This document shows, piece after piece, positions 1-6,658 of a stretch of 15,263 nt of DNA (position 1 is the first letter of the stretch; every line of letters starts with the position of its first letter). Made by a program: the position numbers and the translations under genes. The notes under the pieces were generated by a model. The model saw only the letters and a program-made list of their open reading frames with translations. It made no database searches and had not been told where the DNA came from. The stretch lies in contig MHUY01000002.1 of the NCBI GenBank assembly GCA_001825115.1, positions 12,924 to 28,186 on the forward strand, in the 5' to 3' direction. The DNA comes from Candidatus Yonathbacteria bacterium RIFOXYC2_FULL_47_9 (lineage in GTDB: Bacteria > Patescibacteriota > Minisyncoccia > Phycocordibacterales > UBA1550).

Positions 1-1416
1 CTTGAAGAAACCCCTGCTATAACAACAGAGACATCAAGTTCCCCTGATCTTAAAACAACGAGCACGGAAACATCTACGACTAACACCACGGAAACACCTC
101 AAACAAGCGCAACGCCTGCCCCCCTTCCTTCTACTGCACCCGTTCTGGCTCCCCTTAGTGCAAGTGTATCCCTTGGTGAATCAAGCTCAACTATCTCTGG
201 TGTAAAAAATATCTTCATCAGGCCAAATCGGAAGGTTGTTTCAGTCGAGCTTCGTCTTATGCAAAGAGAAACCCAAGAGCGCTATCTTGGGCAAGCACAG
301 TTTGATGTCACCAGTGGGCGTTGGGTGTTTGCTTGGAATTCAACAGAGACGCCAGATGGGTCGTACCGTCTTTTTGCTGTGGTGAAGGCTGTCGATGGTG
401 CGACCGTCCGTAGTAGTGCTGTGTATGTTGCCGTGAAGAACGAAAAACGCGAGGAGACGAGAAGTGGGGCAACGACCACAGAAGCGCCTGTGCCACCTCG
501 CCTCTCTCCTGAAGAGCGTAGAGAAAAGTATTTGAAAGAGAAAGAAGAAGAAGGCCGAAAGAGAGAAGAGGAAATAAGGAAGGATCTCTCGAATAAGACT
601 GAGACTGAGGAGAAAAAGAAGAGAGTCACAACACAGACTTCTGATGAGGGAACCCAGCTTTCTCAGGGGGAAACACGAAGTTCCACTCCTCGCCCCTCGC
701 GTTTGGGTACCCCCATCGACTTTGAAAAAGTAATCAATGAGAAATCACAGGAGCTTAAAGATGCGGTTGAGAGAGGGGATACAGAAAAGCGCAAGAAGAT
801 TATTAATGACATCGTGCGTACTGCCCACGGTATACCAGCAGGAACCTCCATTCCAAAAGACAGTGAGGAGTTTGCTAAAAAAGTCGAGGAGAGTGTCCTC
901 AAGCTCGAGCAGGTAATCACTGAAAGGGAACGCGGTATTATTGATGAAAAGACCTTCAAGGTTGAAAGGGTTCATGTTACCGAGGTGGCTACCCGTCCCG
1001 ATGGTACGGAGACCGCAAGCAAAATTGCCTTCCGTGGCAAGGGTCTTCCCGACAGTTTTGTCACGCTCTACATTTTTAGTATCCCTATCGTTGTCACCGT
1101 CAAAACTGATGCCGAGGGCAACTGGGACTATACCCTTGATAAAGAACTCGAAGATGGTAGCCATCAAGTCTATGTGGGTATCACCGATGTAAAAGGCAAG
1201 GTGGTGGTAAGGAGCAATCCCGTACCGTTTGTAAAGACCGCGTCCGCTATTACGGTTGAAGAAGCCCTTGCGACACCTGTTGCACAGGCTGCTCCGAGTT
1301 TTGTAGAGAACAACTACTTCTACGGCATTGTCACTATTATTATTATGATCGTCGCTTTCATCTTTGTGTTCTTGGGTATCAAGATGAGTAAATCGTCAGA
1401 AAATCCAACCGAATAG
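1..1416 (+). CDS. Large Ig-like surface protein, 3' part (5' end lies outside the window)
   Basis: The frame is open from base 1 with no stop, so this is the last 471 residues of a longer protein; the ATG at 259 (residue 87) is internal because Ser/Thr/Pro-rich coding sequence continues in frame before it. Visible order: Thr/Ser/Pro linker (about 1-55); a beta-sandwich module of Ig-like type (about 56-147, with a W..AWNS..PDGSYRLFAV pattern); a highly charged Lys/Glu helix (about 165-215); a second helical stretch (about 240-305); a second Ig-like module (about 317-417, ending DGSHQVYVGITD); and one hydrophobic membrane segment (about 439-462) followed by a short polar tail. This fits a cell-surface protein held in the membrane by its C-terminus, possibly an adhesin; the specific role is unknown. 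The sensor kinase gene starts 11 nt downstream, suggesting one operon. No signal peptide can be judged because the N-terminus is missing. Confidence 0.8.
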   Translation, partial: LEETPAITTETSSSPDLKTTSTETSTTNTTETPQTSATPAPLPSTAPVLAPLSASVSLGESSSTISGVKNIFIRPNRKVVSVELRLMQRETQERYLGQAQFDVTSGRWVFAWNSTETPDGSYRLFAVVKAVDGATVRSSAVYVAVKNEKREETRSGATTTEAPVPPRLSPEERREKYLKEKEEEGRKREEEIRKDLSNKTETEEKKKRVTTQTSDEGTQLSQGETRSSTPRPSRLGTPIDFEKVINEKSQELKDAVERGDTEKRKKIINDIVRTAHGIPAGTSIPKDSEEFAKKVEESVLKLEQVITERERGIIDEKTFKVERVHVTEVATRPDGTETASKIAFRGKGLPDSFVTLYIFSIPIVVTVKTDAEGNWDYTLDKELEDGSHQVYVGITDVKGKVVVRSNPVPFVKTASAITVEEALATPVAQAAPSFVENNYFYGIVTIIIMIVAFIFVFLGIKMSKSSENPTE

Positions 1417-1427
1417 TCATCACTATA

Positions 1428-2783
1428 ATGTTCACGCGTATCTTCGATTATTTTTCTCAAGGATTTCTTTTTGCAAAGAATAATCCGCAGATTATCTATA
1501 CGATATTTCTGATTATTGTCATCCCGTTGGCATTTCTTGCAAGCGGACAAAAATTTCTCTCGGTTGCAAAGCAGAACCAGGAGCGCCTTGAAAAAGAGCG
1601 CGTAGGAGTGATGCAAGATATCTTTGTAGAACTCGCTTCTTCAAAAATGAACGACCCAGCGTTCCTGCAGGAGAGTATTGAACGCATTAAAGCGCAAAAC
1701 GAGCAATCGATTACCGAGTTCAAGGTGCTCGCACTTAGTAACGGAGAGCGTACGGTCATCGCATCTCTCGACAAAGCGGAGGTTGGCACCGCCGATGAAG
1801 ATAATAATTTCATCTATAACGAAGTTGGTATCAAGGGCGATAGTTCAAAACTCTTTACCGTACCGGTCAACGGTGAACGGCACTGGAATGTAGTGCGCGG
1901 TATCGTCGATCGGGAGACAGGGAACCTTTCGGGTATTTTACTCATTAGCGTATCAATGGCAGCAATCGACAAGATTGCTACACAGAACATACAGAGTGCG
2001 TACTACTTTCTCTTTTTCATTGTACTCGCTATCTCGTTCCTCCTCCTGCGTCAGGCAAAGATCATCGACTACACCGTACTCTACAAAAAACTTCAGGAAG
2101 TCGATCAGATGAAAGACGATTTCGTTTCGATGGCGGCACACGAGCTTCGTACACCACTTACGATAGTAAAGGGATATGCCGATATGCTTTCGGGTTCACA
2201 GAACCTCAAGGACGAGGACAGAGAAAGCACGACGCGCATTATGGCGTCGGTAGACCAATTGAATGCGCTCATCGGGGACATTCTCGATGTGGTGCGCTTG
2301 GGTCAAGGCAAAATGGCGTTTAAACCAGAGGTGATGAATGTGTCGCCAATCATCGAAAAGGTCATCGAGACCTTTCAGTATGTGGCGCACGAAAAAGGTC
2401 TTGAAATATCATATGAGAAAAAGGATCTTCCCAACATTAATGTTGATGCAGAGAAGCTTCGTCAGATACTCGTCAACATTATTGGTAATTCAATAAAATA
2501 CACGCCGAGTGGTTCGGTAAAAGTCTTTGCCGAGACTGAGCATGGTGTCCTCTCTATTCGTGTACGCGACACGGGTATCGGCATCTCTGCCGAAGATCAA
2601 AAAAACCTTTTCAGTAAGTTCTACCGCGTGCGCTCAAAGGACACCGAGGATATTCGTGGCACCGGCCTCGGCCTCTGGATCGCCGCACAAGTCGTTAACA
2701 ATATGGGTGGCAAAATCACCGTCGAATCCATTAAAGGCAAAGGAACCGACTTCGTCATCTCGTTTCCTGTAGTGAGGGGGTAG
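1428..2783 (+). CDS. Membrane sensor histidine kinase
   Basis: This 451-residue protein has the full layout of a two-component sensor kinase. A first membrane helix lies at about 22-42, an extracytoplasmic sensing region of about 150 residues follows, and a second helix lies at about 190-208. The cytoplasmic part has a dimerisation/phosphoacceptor domain with the H-box MAAHELRTPL (His238) and an HATPase domain with the N-box (Asn354 in NIIGNSIKYTP), the G1 box RDTGIGIS (Asp381) and the G2 box GTGLGL (411-416). The protein should autophosphorylate on His238 and pass phosphate to a response regulator, but no regulator is encoded in this window. The start is the first ATG after the preceding stop; no Shine-Dalgarno is visible, so translation may be coupled to the surface-protein gene. 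The signal sensed is unknown; the linkage suggests an envelope cue. Confidence 0.93.
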   Translation: MFTRIFDYFSQGFLFAKNNPQIIYTIFLIIVIPLAFLASGQKFLSVAKQNQERLEKERVGVMQDIFVELASSKMNDPAFLQESIERIKAQNEQSITEFKVLALSNGERTVIASLDKAEVGTADEDNNFIYNEVGIKGDSSKLFTVPVNGERHWNVVRGIVDRETGNLSGILLISVSMAAIDKIATQNIQSAYYFLFFIVLAISFLLLRQAKIIDYTVLYKKLQEVDQMKDDFVSMAAHELRTPLTIVKGYADMLSGSQNLKDEDRESTTRIMASVDQLNALIGDILDVVRLGQGKMAFKPEVMNVSPIIEKVIETFQYVAHEKGLEISYEKKDLPNINVDAEKLRQILVNIIGNSIKYTPSGSVKVFAETEHGVLSIRVRDTGIGISAEDQKNLFSKFYRVRSKDTEDIRGTGLGLWIAAQVVNNMGGKITVESIKGKGTDFVISFPVVRG

Positions 2784-2802
2784 TGTTGAATGTCAGAATT
2801 AT

Positions 2803-2837
2803 AAAAAAACGGCGAAGGATGGGAATCCTTCGCCGTT
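2803..2837 (-). terminator. Intrinsic terminator of the PEP-CTERM gene
   Basis: A perfect 13-bp stem (2808-2820 with 2825-2837) and a 4-nt loop are followed on the minus strand by a run of seven T (plus-strand A run 2803-2809). The plus-strand side has no T run, so it mainly ends transcription from the minus-strand gene; the facing histidine kinase gene may also use the stem as a roadblock. Confidence 0.85.
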
Positions 2838-2854
2838 AAACTTTAAACAGGGTG

Positions 2855-3553
2855 CTATTTGAAACGTGCTTGTTGCAAACCTTTTCTTTTGGCGACATAC
2901 CCCACGAGGAGGAGGCCGGACAGGAGTAATAACGACGACCGGGGCTCAGGGACAGAGCTGACAGACACGAGCCACTCATCACTGGTATCGCCCGTAAGGG
3001 AATTTATAACCATGATGTTAGACCAGTTAAATGTATCGTGCGTGCCATCTGTTGCGAGTGTGTACAATTCCGATGAAAGTGTTGGATACGCATCCCAAGC
3101 CAACCCAAGTGATATAGCCCCTGGATTCATGATCTTCCATACGGCCTCGTTGACGGCAGCAAGCATACCTGCTCGTACCCCCGAATCAGGAAAAGAATCC
3201 AAAAATCCTTGAGAGAATCCACCGAACTGCCCCCAAATCCACCCCACTTGCGCATACTGCACCGAAGAAAACTTCACCAGCGCAGTACCTGCAGCAACAT
3301 CGGCATAGGTGTACAAGTTCGTTGTCCATACACCATCCACACTAATGCCCGTGGTGTAATCGTCAGACATCATAAGGATGGACTTGCCGTTGTAATCGAA
3401 CTCAACGAACCCCGCATACATTTCCGGGTTGACTGTCGGGTAGGGAATTGAAAGACCCCCAGGTCCCGTGGCAGCCCCGTTGAAAACGAGCGCAGCGTGC
3501 GCGGGCAGAGCAAAGGCAAAAAATGCCACAAGCAAAGCAACAAGATATTTCAT
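2855..3553 (-). CDS. Secreted PEP-CTERM sorting-signal protein
   Basis: This 232-residue protein begins with a classical signal peptide (Lys2, hydrophobic core, cleavage predicted after ALPAHA near residue 20). It ends with a PEP-CTERM tail: the VPEP motif (201-204), a Leu-rich membrane stretch and the basic cluster AKRKG. In Gram-negative bacteria such tails are recognised by exosortase (EpsH/XrtA), which processes the protein for the cell surface or exopolysaccharide matrix. The middle has aromatic patterns such as YAQVGWIWGQFG and VNEAVWKIM; these recall a class of PEP-CTERM proteins with an alternating Trp/Gln helix pattern, but I cannot assign a domain. The gene is a single unit with its own promoter, Shine-Dalgarno and terminator. 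It is unusual for a likely Patescibacterium, and no exosortase is in the window. It could be a recent acquisition. Confidence 0.8.
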   Translation of the reverse strand: MKYLVALLVAFFAFALPAHAALVFNGAATGPGGLSIPYPTVNPEMYAGFVEFDYNGKSILMMSDDYTTGISVDGVWTTNLYTYADVAAGTALVKFSSVQYAQVGWIWGQFGGFSQGFLDSFPDSGVRAGMLAAVNEAVWKIMNPGAISLGLAWDAYPTLSSELYTLATDGTHDTFNWSNIMVINSLTGDTSDEWLVSVSSVPEPRSSLLLLSGLLLVGYVAKRKGLQQARFK

Positions 3554-3558
3554 GTAGA

Positions 3559-3564
3559 TCTCCT
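3559..3564 (-). promoter_or_regulatory. Shine-Dalgarno of the PEP-CTERM gene
   Basis: AGGAGA lies 5 nt before the ATG on the minus strand. It is worth noting because nearly every other gene in the window lacks a recognisable Shine-Dalgarno. It fixes the start at 3553. Confidence 0.8.
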
Positions 3565-3602
3565 AAAAGAGGTTGAATACAAGTAGTTTCAGAGAACTGA
3601 GA

Positions 3603-3639
3603 CTATACAAAGTATAGCTTATTTTTATGATTTTGTCAA
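3603..3639 (-). promoter_or_regulatory. Sigma70-type promoter with dyad over the -10, PEP-CTERM gene
   Basis: On the minus strand TTGACA (3634-3639) and TATACT (3611-3616) are separated by exactly 17 nt, a near-perfect housekeeping promoter. Transcription would start near 3604, giving a leader of about 50 nt. A 6-bp inverted repeat, CTATAC-N3-GTATAG (3603-3617), covers the -10 and start region and could be an operator; no regulator for it is identified. Confidence 0.8.
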
Positions 3640-3672
3640 TTACGTCCATTTGAGACTAATTTAAAAAGCAAC

Positions 3673-3733
3673 ATCACAAACAAAAATCACGCATACCTGT
3701 TGTATGCGTGATTTTTGTTTGTGATTATTTACT
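3673..3733. repeat. Long palindromic terminator-like repeat, copy 1
   Basis: A perfect 24-bp inverted repeat (3673-3696 with 3702-3725, loop CTGTT) contains A/T tracts on both sides, so it resembles a bidirectional intrinsic terminator. Bases 3677-3733 match 8904-8960 at 55 of 57 positions in the same orientation. Copy 2 sits between two convergent genes; copy 1 has no intact gene reading into it from the left, because the PEP-CTERM gene points away. It may be the terminator of a gene that has decayed. Confidence 0.85.
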
Positions 3734-3791
3734 CCTTGATAATGGTGGCTGTCCCCATTTCTCCATTTCTCCAAGTATTGATATAGACACG

Positions 3792-3929
3792 ATGATTGTG
3801 CCCGATATCTACGATACGATTCGTAAAGATGCAGATTTTAAGAAGGCTAAAGATCCTTCTGTTGAGAAATTTTTCACGGACAGTCTTAATGAGAACGATG
3901 GATTTTTTGTTGTCGTGCCGTTATCTTGA
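3792..3929 (+). CDS. Possible small protein of 45 residues
   Basis: An ATG-started frame of 45 codons gives a mixed-charge peptide beginning MIVPDIYDTIRKDADFKK and ending FFVVVPLS. I do not recognise it. In favour of a real gene: the composition is protein-like and a strong plus-strand terminator begins 23 nt after the stop. Against: it is short, has no Shine-Dalgarno or clear promoter, and the opposite strand of the same stretch also reads as a plausible protein end (see findings). The frame is open back to a GTG at 3708, but that start would lie inside the palindrome and is unlikely. It may be a remnant of a larger gene. Confidence 0.35.
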   Translation: MIVPDIYDTIRKDADFKKAKDPSVEKFFTDSLNENDGFFVVVPLS

Positions 3930-3951
3930 CTGTCGTCGTGTCGAAGTTTTG

Positions 3952-3989
3952 GAGACATGTTGTATTTTACAGCATGTCTCTTTTGTTTT
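3952..3989 (+). terminator. Strong intrinsic terminator
   Basis: A 12-bp stem with one G-T pair (3952-3963 with 3969-3980) and a 5-nt loop is followed by TTTTGTTTT. It follows the small ORF and ends only about 21 nt before the next start codon, leaving little room for a separate promoter for the hydrolase gene. Partial read-through from upstream is one explanation. Confidence 0.85.
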
Positions 3990-4010
3990 ACAATTGATAA
4001 ATAAAATAAT

Positions 4011-4823
4011 ATGGCTAATAAATATTCAAAGAAAAATATTGAGAAAATACAGCAGTCTCCTTCCCCAAGAATACTATTAAATGTTGGTACACACGGGACT
4101 GAAAGAGTGGGCTTAAAGGTGGCTGAATATTTTAAAAACCTTAAGCCACTTTGTGGGACATTTGTTATAAATCTTGCAAACGAAAAAGCAATCAATGTGG
4201 GTAAGCGCTTTATTTCTGATGATTTAAATAGAGTTTTTCCTGGTAAAGAAGATGGAAATTTTGAGGAAAAACTCGCCTATAAGATGAAGCCATTCATAGA
4301 TGTTTTTGATATTGTTGTTGACATTCACTCAACAGAAACAGGAGTTAATTCTTCCCTTATAATTACAGGTTTTACCCCCAAAATGAAACCTATTTTGAAG
4401 GCCATTTCACCAAGGAGGGTGATTTACATGAAGGCGACAAAATCGAATGCACTTATTTCTTCTGCAAAATTGGGAATTGGATTTGAGTATGGGAAAGATA
4501 AAAGCAAAAAGACATATCAGGATACTGTGCTAGGAGTAGCACGCCTGCTTGAATATTATAAAATGGTGGAACCTTCTCGAAGAAAGCAGAATAAAAAAAC
4601 AATTGAATTTTACGAAGTTGATGCATCTGTAGAAAAACCTGAGGGATTCAAAGTGGTGCCAGGCATTAAAAATTTTACCCTCATCAAAAAAGGCTCTACG
4701 GTTGGGCATAATGCAAAGACTAAAGAGAAAATTCTTGCCAAAAAATCTTTTTACCCGATTCTTTTTGGCAAAAACAGCTATAAAACAATATTCGGTTTCT
4801 CGTCAAAAATGAAAAAGATTTAG
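4011..4823 (+). CDS. Aspartoacylase / succinylglutamate desuccinylase family zinc hydrolase
   Basis: This 270-residue protein carries the signatures of the AstE/AspA branch of M14 zinc carboxypeptidase-like enzymes. They are the first zinc-ligand pair in GTHGTER (His28, Glu31), the substrate-carboxylate Arg in DLNRVFPG (Arg74), the third zinc ligand in DIHST (His106), and the catalytic Glu in GFEYG (Glu159). Such enzymes hydrolyse N-acyl amino acids (N-acetylaspartate or N-succinylglutamate types) or trim peptide-like amides in the cytoplasm; the substrate here cannot be read from sequence. The C-terminal third is Lys-rich and probably forms the family's beta domain. The DNA is AT-richer than the flanking genes, with many AAA/AAT/ATT codons, as in the next gene. 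No Shine-Dalgarno is visible. Family assignment is firm, exact activity is not. Confidence 0.85.
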   Translation: MANKYSKKNIEKIQQSPSPRILLNVGTHGTERVGLKVAEYFKNLKPLCGTFVINLANEKAINVGKRFISDDLNRVFPGKEDGNFEEKLAYKMKPFIDVFDIVVDIHSTETGVNSSLIITGFTPKMKPILKAISPRRVIYMKATKSNALISSAKLGIGFEYGKDKSKKTYQDTVLGVARLLEYYKMVEPSRRKQNKKTIEFYEVDASVEKPEGFKVVPGIKNFTLIKKGSTVGHNAKTKEKILAKKSFYPILFGKNSYKTIFGFSSKMKKI

Positions 4824-4849
4824 TTATAATAATAGTATAGCTACTTAGT

Positions 4850-5302
4850 ATGAAGACGAGAAAATATAATAAAAAAGATGAGGTTGAAGTAAAAAACATT
4901 TTTGCTCAGTACTGGACTGATACTGAATTTTTAAACGAACTTACCGAAGCGTTACATGCAGAAATTTGCAAGTATTATGTTGCTGAGAAAGATGGTGAGA
5001 TTGTAGGTGTCGCGGGATTGAGAGAAGCACCTGCACACCTTAATAAACACGCTGATACGGAGAAGCCTGCAGAATTGTATATCATAGCTTCAAAATACAA
5101 GAACAAGGGCATTGGAAATCTTTTAGGGCAAAAAATAATTAACGAGGCAAAAAAGCTAGAATTTACAGAAATGGTGTGTTATAGCCCCGAAACTCATAAT
5201 AGTTCATGGAAATTTTATGAGAAATTTGGATTTACAAAACAGGGCATCATTAAAGATTCAGACGATGGATATCCAGGAATGCTTTGGAAAAAAATCATCT
5301 AA
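4850..5302 (+). CDS. GNAT-family N-acetyltransferase
   Basis: This 150-residue protein has the GNAT fold pattern: N-terminal helices, a central strand YYVAEKDGEIVGVAGL (about 42-57), the acetyl-CoA pyrophosphate-binding motif A with GIG in KYKNKGIGNLLGQKII (about 83-98), and a motif B region ending SSWKFYEKFGFTKQG. It should transfer an acetyl group from acetyl-CoA to an amine; the acceptor is unknown. The start is 26 nt after the hydrolase stop. A TATAAT at 4825-4830 lies just after that stop and could give this gene its own transcript, though no good -35 is seen. The gene shares the AT-rich character of its upstream neighbour, so both may have arrived together. Confidence 0.85.
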   Translation: MKTRKYNKKDEVEVKNIFAQYWTDTEFLNELTEALHAEICKYYVAEKDGEIVGVAGLREAPAHLNKHADTEKPAELYIIASKYKNKGIGNLLGQKIINEAKKLEFTEMVCYSPETHNSSWKFYEKFGFTKQGIIKDSDDGYPGMLWKKII

Positions 5303-5328
5303 AATTTTGGATGCCGGTCATTTTGTAT

Positions 5329-5345
5329 AGCGCCTCGTAGGCGCT
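5329..5345. repeat. Small GC-rich hairpin in intergenic gap
   Basis: AGCGCCT-CGT-AGGCGCT is a perfect 7-bp inverted repeat with a 3-nt loop in the 92-nt gap between the acetyltransferase and NUDIX genes. It lacks a T run on either strand, so it is not a classical intrinsic terminator; it may stabilise the 3' end of the upstream transcript. Confidence 0.5.
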
Positions 5346-5378
5346 GAGAGAGTTAAAATCTTCAGCCTTTTAATTTTA

Positions 5379-5387
5379 TGGTAAACT
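5379..5387 (+). promoter_or_regulatory. Extended -10 promoter of the NUDIX gene (leaderless type)
   Basis: TGGTAAACT is an extended -10 box; the same 9-mer occurs before the RRM gene at 15050-15058. The last base is 8 nt before the ATG, so transcription would begin at or next to the start codon. The -35 region is poor. Confidence 0.55.
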
Positions 5388-5394
5388 CAAAACA

Positions 5395-5970
5395 ATGAGC
5401 AACCGGAACGTTATAGAAAATAGCGAAATACTAATGTCTTTGCGCGACAAAGATATTTTTCCTAATACACCAGATATGGTTGATGCGGTTTTTGAAGATC
5501 GCCTTACGGGTAAAATTGTTCTGTTTAACGAAGAGGGTAAGATTGCTTTGGTAGGGAATAAGGTAAATGACTTTTTCATATTGCCAGGCGGGGGAGTAGA
5601 GGAAGGAGAAAGTGTACTCAATGGTATGCGACGCGAATGCCGAGAGGAAACGGGGTGTGAAATTGAGATTCAAGAGGCACTCGGAGTGACTGAAGATTTT
5701 CGGTCAAGAGATGGCAAGCATTGCATAAGTTTTTGTTATTCTGCAAAGGTTGTTTCTTTGGGTGCACCGATGCTCACCGAAGGTGAGGCAAAGATTGGTG
5801 TTTATGTGAAGTGGTTTTCTTTGCCCGAAGCAATAGAACTGTTCGCGCTCCAAGAAGAAAAGGTAAAAGCAGGCGAGGTCAAATTTTACAACACCTGTTT
5901 TAACATTATGCGAGACTCATTTTTTATTCGACACTACGAAAGCTCAAATTTCATGACCTTCGGAGGATAA
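5395..5970 (+). CDS. NUDIX hydrolase
   Basis: This 191-residue protein contains an exact NUDIX box, G-x5-E-x7-RE-x-x-EE-x-G, at residues 66-87 (GGVEEGE ... RECREETG), the metal-binding helix that hydrolyses nucleoside diphosphates linked to another group. The preceding strand with FFILPGGG and the later segment GVYVKWFSLPEAIELF (a common 'wv.ldEal' element) complete the fold. Candidate substrates are modified or damaged nucleotides, nucleotide sugars or capped RNA; none can be chosen. About 28 residues precede the fold and about 20 follow it. The start is set by the -10 box 8 nt upstream and the absence of any Shine-Dalgarno. It probably forms a single-gene transcript. Confidence 0.92.
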   Translation: MSNRNVIENSEILMSLRDKDIFPNTPDMVDAVFEDRLTGKIVLFNEEGKIALVGNKVNDFFILPGGGVEEGESVLNGMRRECREETGCEIEIQEALGVTEDFRSRDGKHCISFCYSAKVVSLGAPMLTEGEAKIGVYVKWFSLPEAIELFALQEEKVKAGEVKFYNTCFNIMRDSFFIRHYESSNFMTFGG

Positions 5971-5984
5971 AGGGGGTAATTTAA

Positions 5985-6022
5985 ATAAAAAGTGGTCTTG
6001 CATACGAGTACGCAAGACCACT
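5985..6022 (-). terminator. Intrinsic terminator of the second GNAT gene
   Basis: An 11-bp stem (5991-6001 with 6012-6022) is followed on the minus strand by TTTTTATTT. It lies between convergent genes (NUDIX on plus, acetyltransferase on minus); the T run favours the minus-strand gene. Confidence 0.8.
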
Positions 6023-6033
6023 AAAAGTGAACC

Positions 6034-6552
6034 TTATTTTCCTGTCGGGATTATCATGAAGCATCCACTTGGTGGCGATTGCCAGGCTACTTTTCCGCCC
6101 ATCTTGATGATGAGTTGAAACATTGCCGAATCCTTCTGAGTCCAAAGTAGCGTATTTCTGCACGTTTGAGTGTTAAGGATTTGCTCTATGAGTTTTTTGC
6201 CGATACCTTGTTTCTGGTGCCAAGGGGAGACAACAACGGTGTCGAGATAAAAATACTCATCGCCACACAGCTCACGTGCACCGACTCCACGAAGAAAACC
6301 GGGCGCCTGGTCAGCATGGATCTTTGACCCTTGTGCGAACCCAATGATTGAAGATCCTTCTTGAGCGATAACAAAAACAGTATTTGGGTTACTGTTCGCC
6401 CACCTAAGTTCAACATCAATCATTGAGTTCGAGCTGTTCACAAGGGAAAGAAACGGCGAGCAACAATTAAGAGTAAATTGCTGTACGCACTCCATTTGAT
6501 CAATTATTTCCTTTTGGCAGGGCGCTGTTAAGGTAATGATTTTCGATTCCAT
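6034..6552 (-). CDS. GNAT-family N-acetyltransferase (second, unrelated copy)
   Basis: This 172-residue protein shows a GNAT core: the strand TVFVIAQEGSSIIGFAQGS (about 58-76), then YLDTVVVSPWHQKQGIGKKL (about 102-121), which holds the acetyl-CoA motif A with Q-x-x-GIG. The N-terminal 50 residues and the Cys-rich segment near residues 22-31 give no substrate clue. The start at 6552 is chosen because GAAAGGA lies 6 nt upstream; a longer frame from 6600 would begin in the base of a terminator hairpin. The gene lies downstream of the yerC-like gene on the same strand, with a terminator between, so it is likely separately transcribed or fed by read-through. It shares little with the acetyltransferase at 4850. 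Confidence 0.85.
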   Translation of the reverse strand: MESKIITLTAPCQKEIIDQMECVQQFTLNCCSPFLSLVNSSNSMIDVELRWANSNPNTVFVIAQEGSSIIGFAQGSKIHADQAPGFLRGVGARELCGDEYFYLDTVVVSPWHQKQGIGKKLIEQILNTQTCRNTLLWTQKDSAMFQLIIKMGGKVAWQSPPSGCFMIIPTGK

Positions 6553-6558
6553 TTTGAA

Positions 6559-6565
6559 TCCTTTC
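6559..6565 (-). promoter_or_regulatory. Shine-Dalgarno that sets the second GNAT start
   Basis: GAAAGGA on the minus strand lies 6 nt before the ATG at 6552. It supports the 172-residue product over the longer 188-residue reading. Confidence 0.6.
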
Positions 6566-6599
6566 AAAGAACTGTCGCGCTTTCTTTGGGTCGGCAACA

Positions 6600-6639
6600 A
6601 ATAACCCCCTCTTTAATAAATAAAGAGGGGGTTATTTTT
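6600..6639. terminator. Terminator hairpin after the yerC-like gene
   Basis: A perfect 16-bp stem (6600-6615 with 6621-6636, loop ATAAA) has a C5/G5 core and A/T ends. The minus-strand exit is TTATTTGTTG, a modest T tract, placed 20-60 nt after the yerC-like stop. The plus-strand exit is TTATTTTTA, so it may also block transcription entering from the other side. Confidence 0.75.
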
Positions 6640-6658
6640 ATGTATTACCGTAGGCACA

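Noticed and set aside
3677..3733. CRISPR repeat or small inverted-repeat transposon
   Set aside because: Only two copies 5.2 kb apart, with no regular spacers, no cas genes and no transposase in between.
3809..4195. 128-codon open frame on the minus strand
   Set aside because: It crosses a strong terminator and the start of the zinc hydrolase gene; the hydrolase motifs show that the plus strand is coding.
5329..5345. Terminator for the first GNAT gene
   Set aside because: The stem is good but no T run follows on either strand; kept only as a hairpin.
6553..6600. Longer N-terminus for the second GNAT protein
   Set aside because: It starts at the edge of a 16-bp terminator stem, whereas the ATG at 6552 has GAAAGGA at proper spacing.
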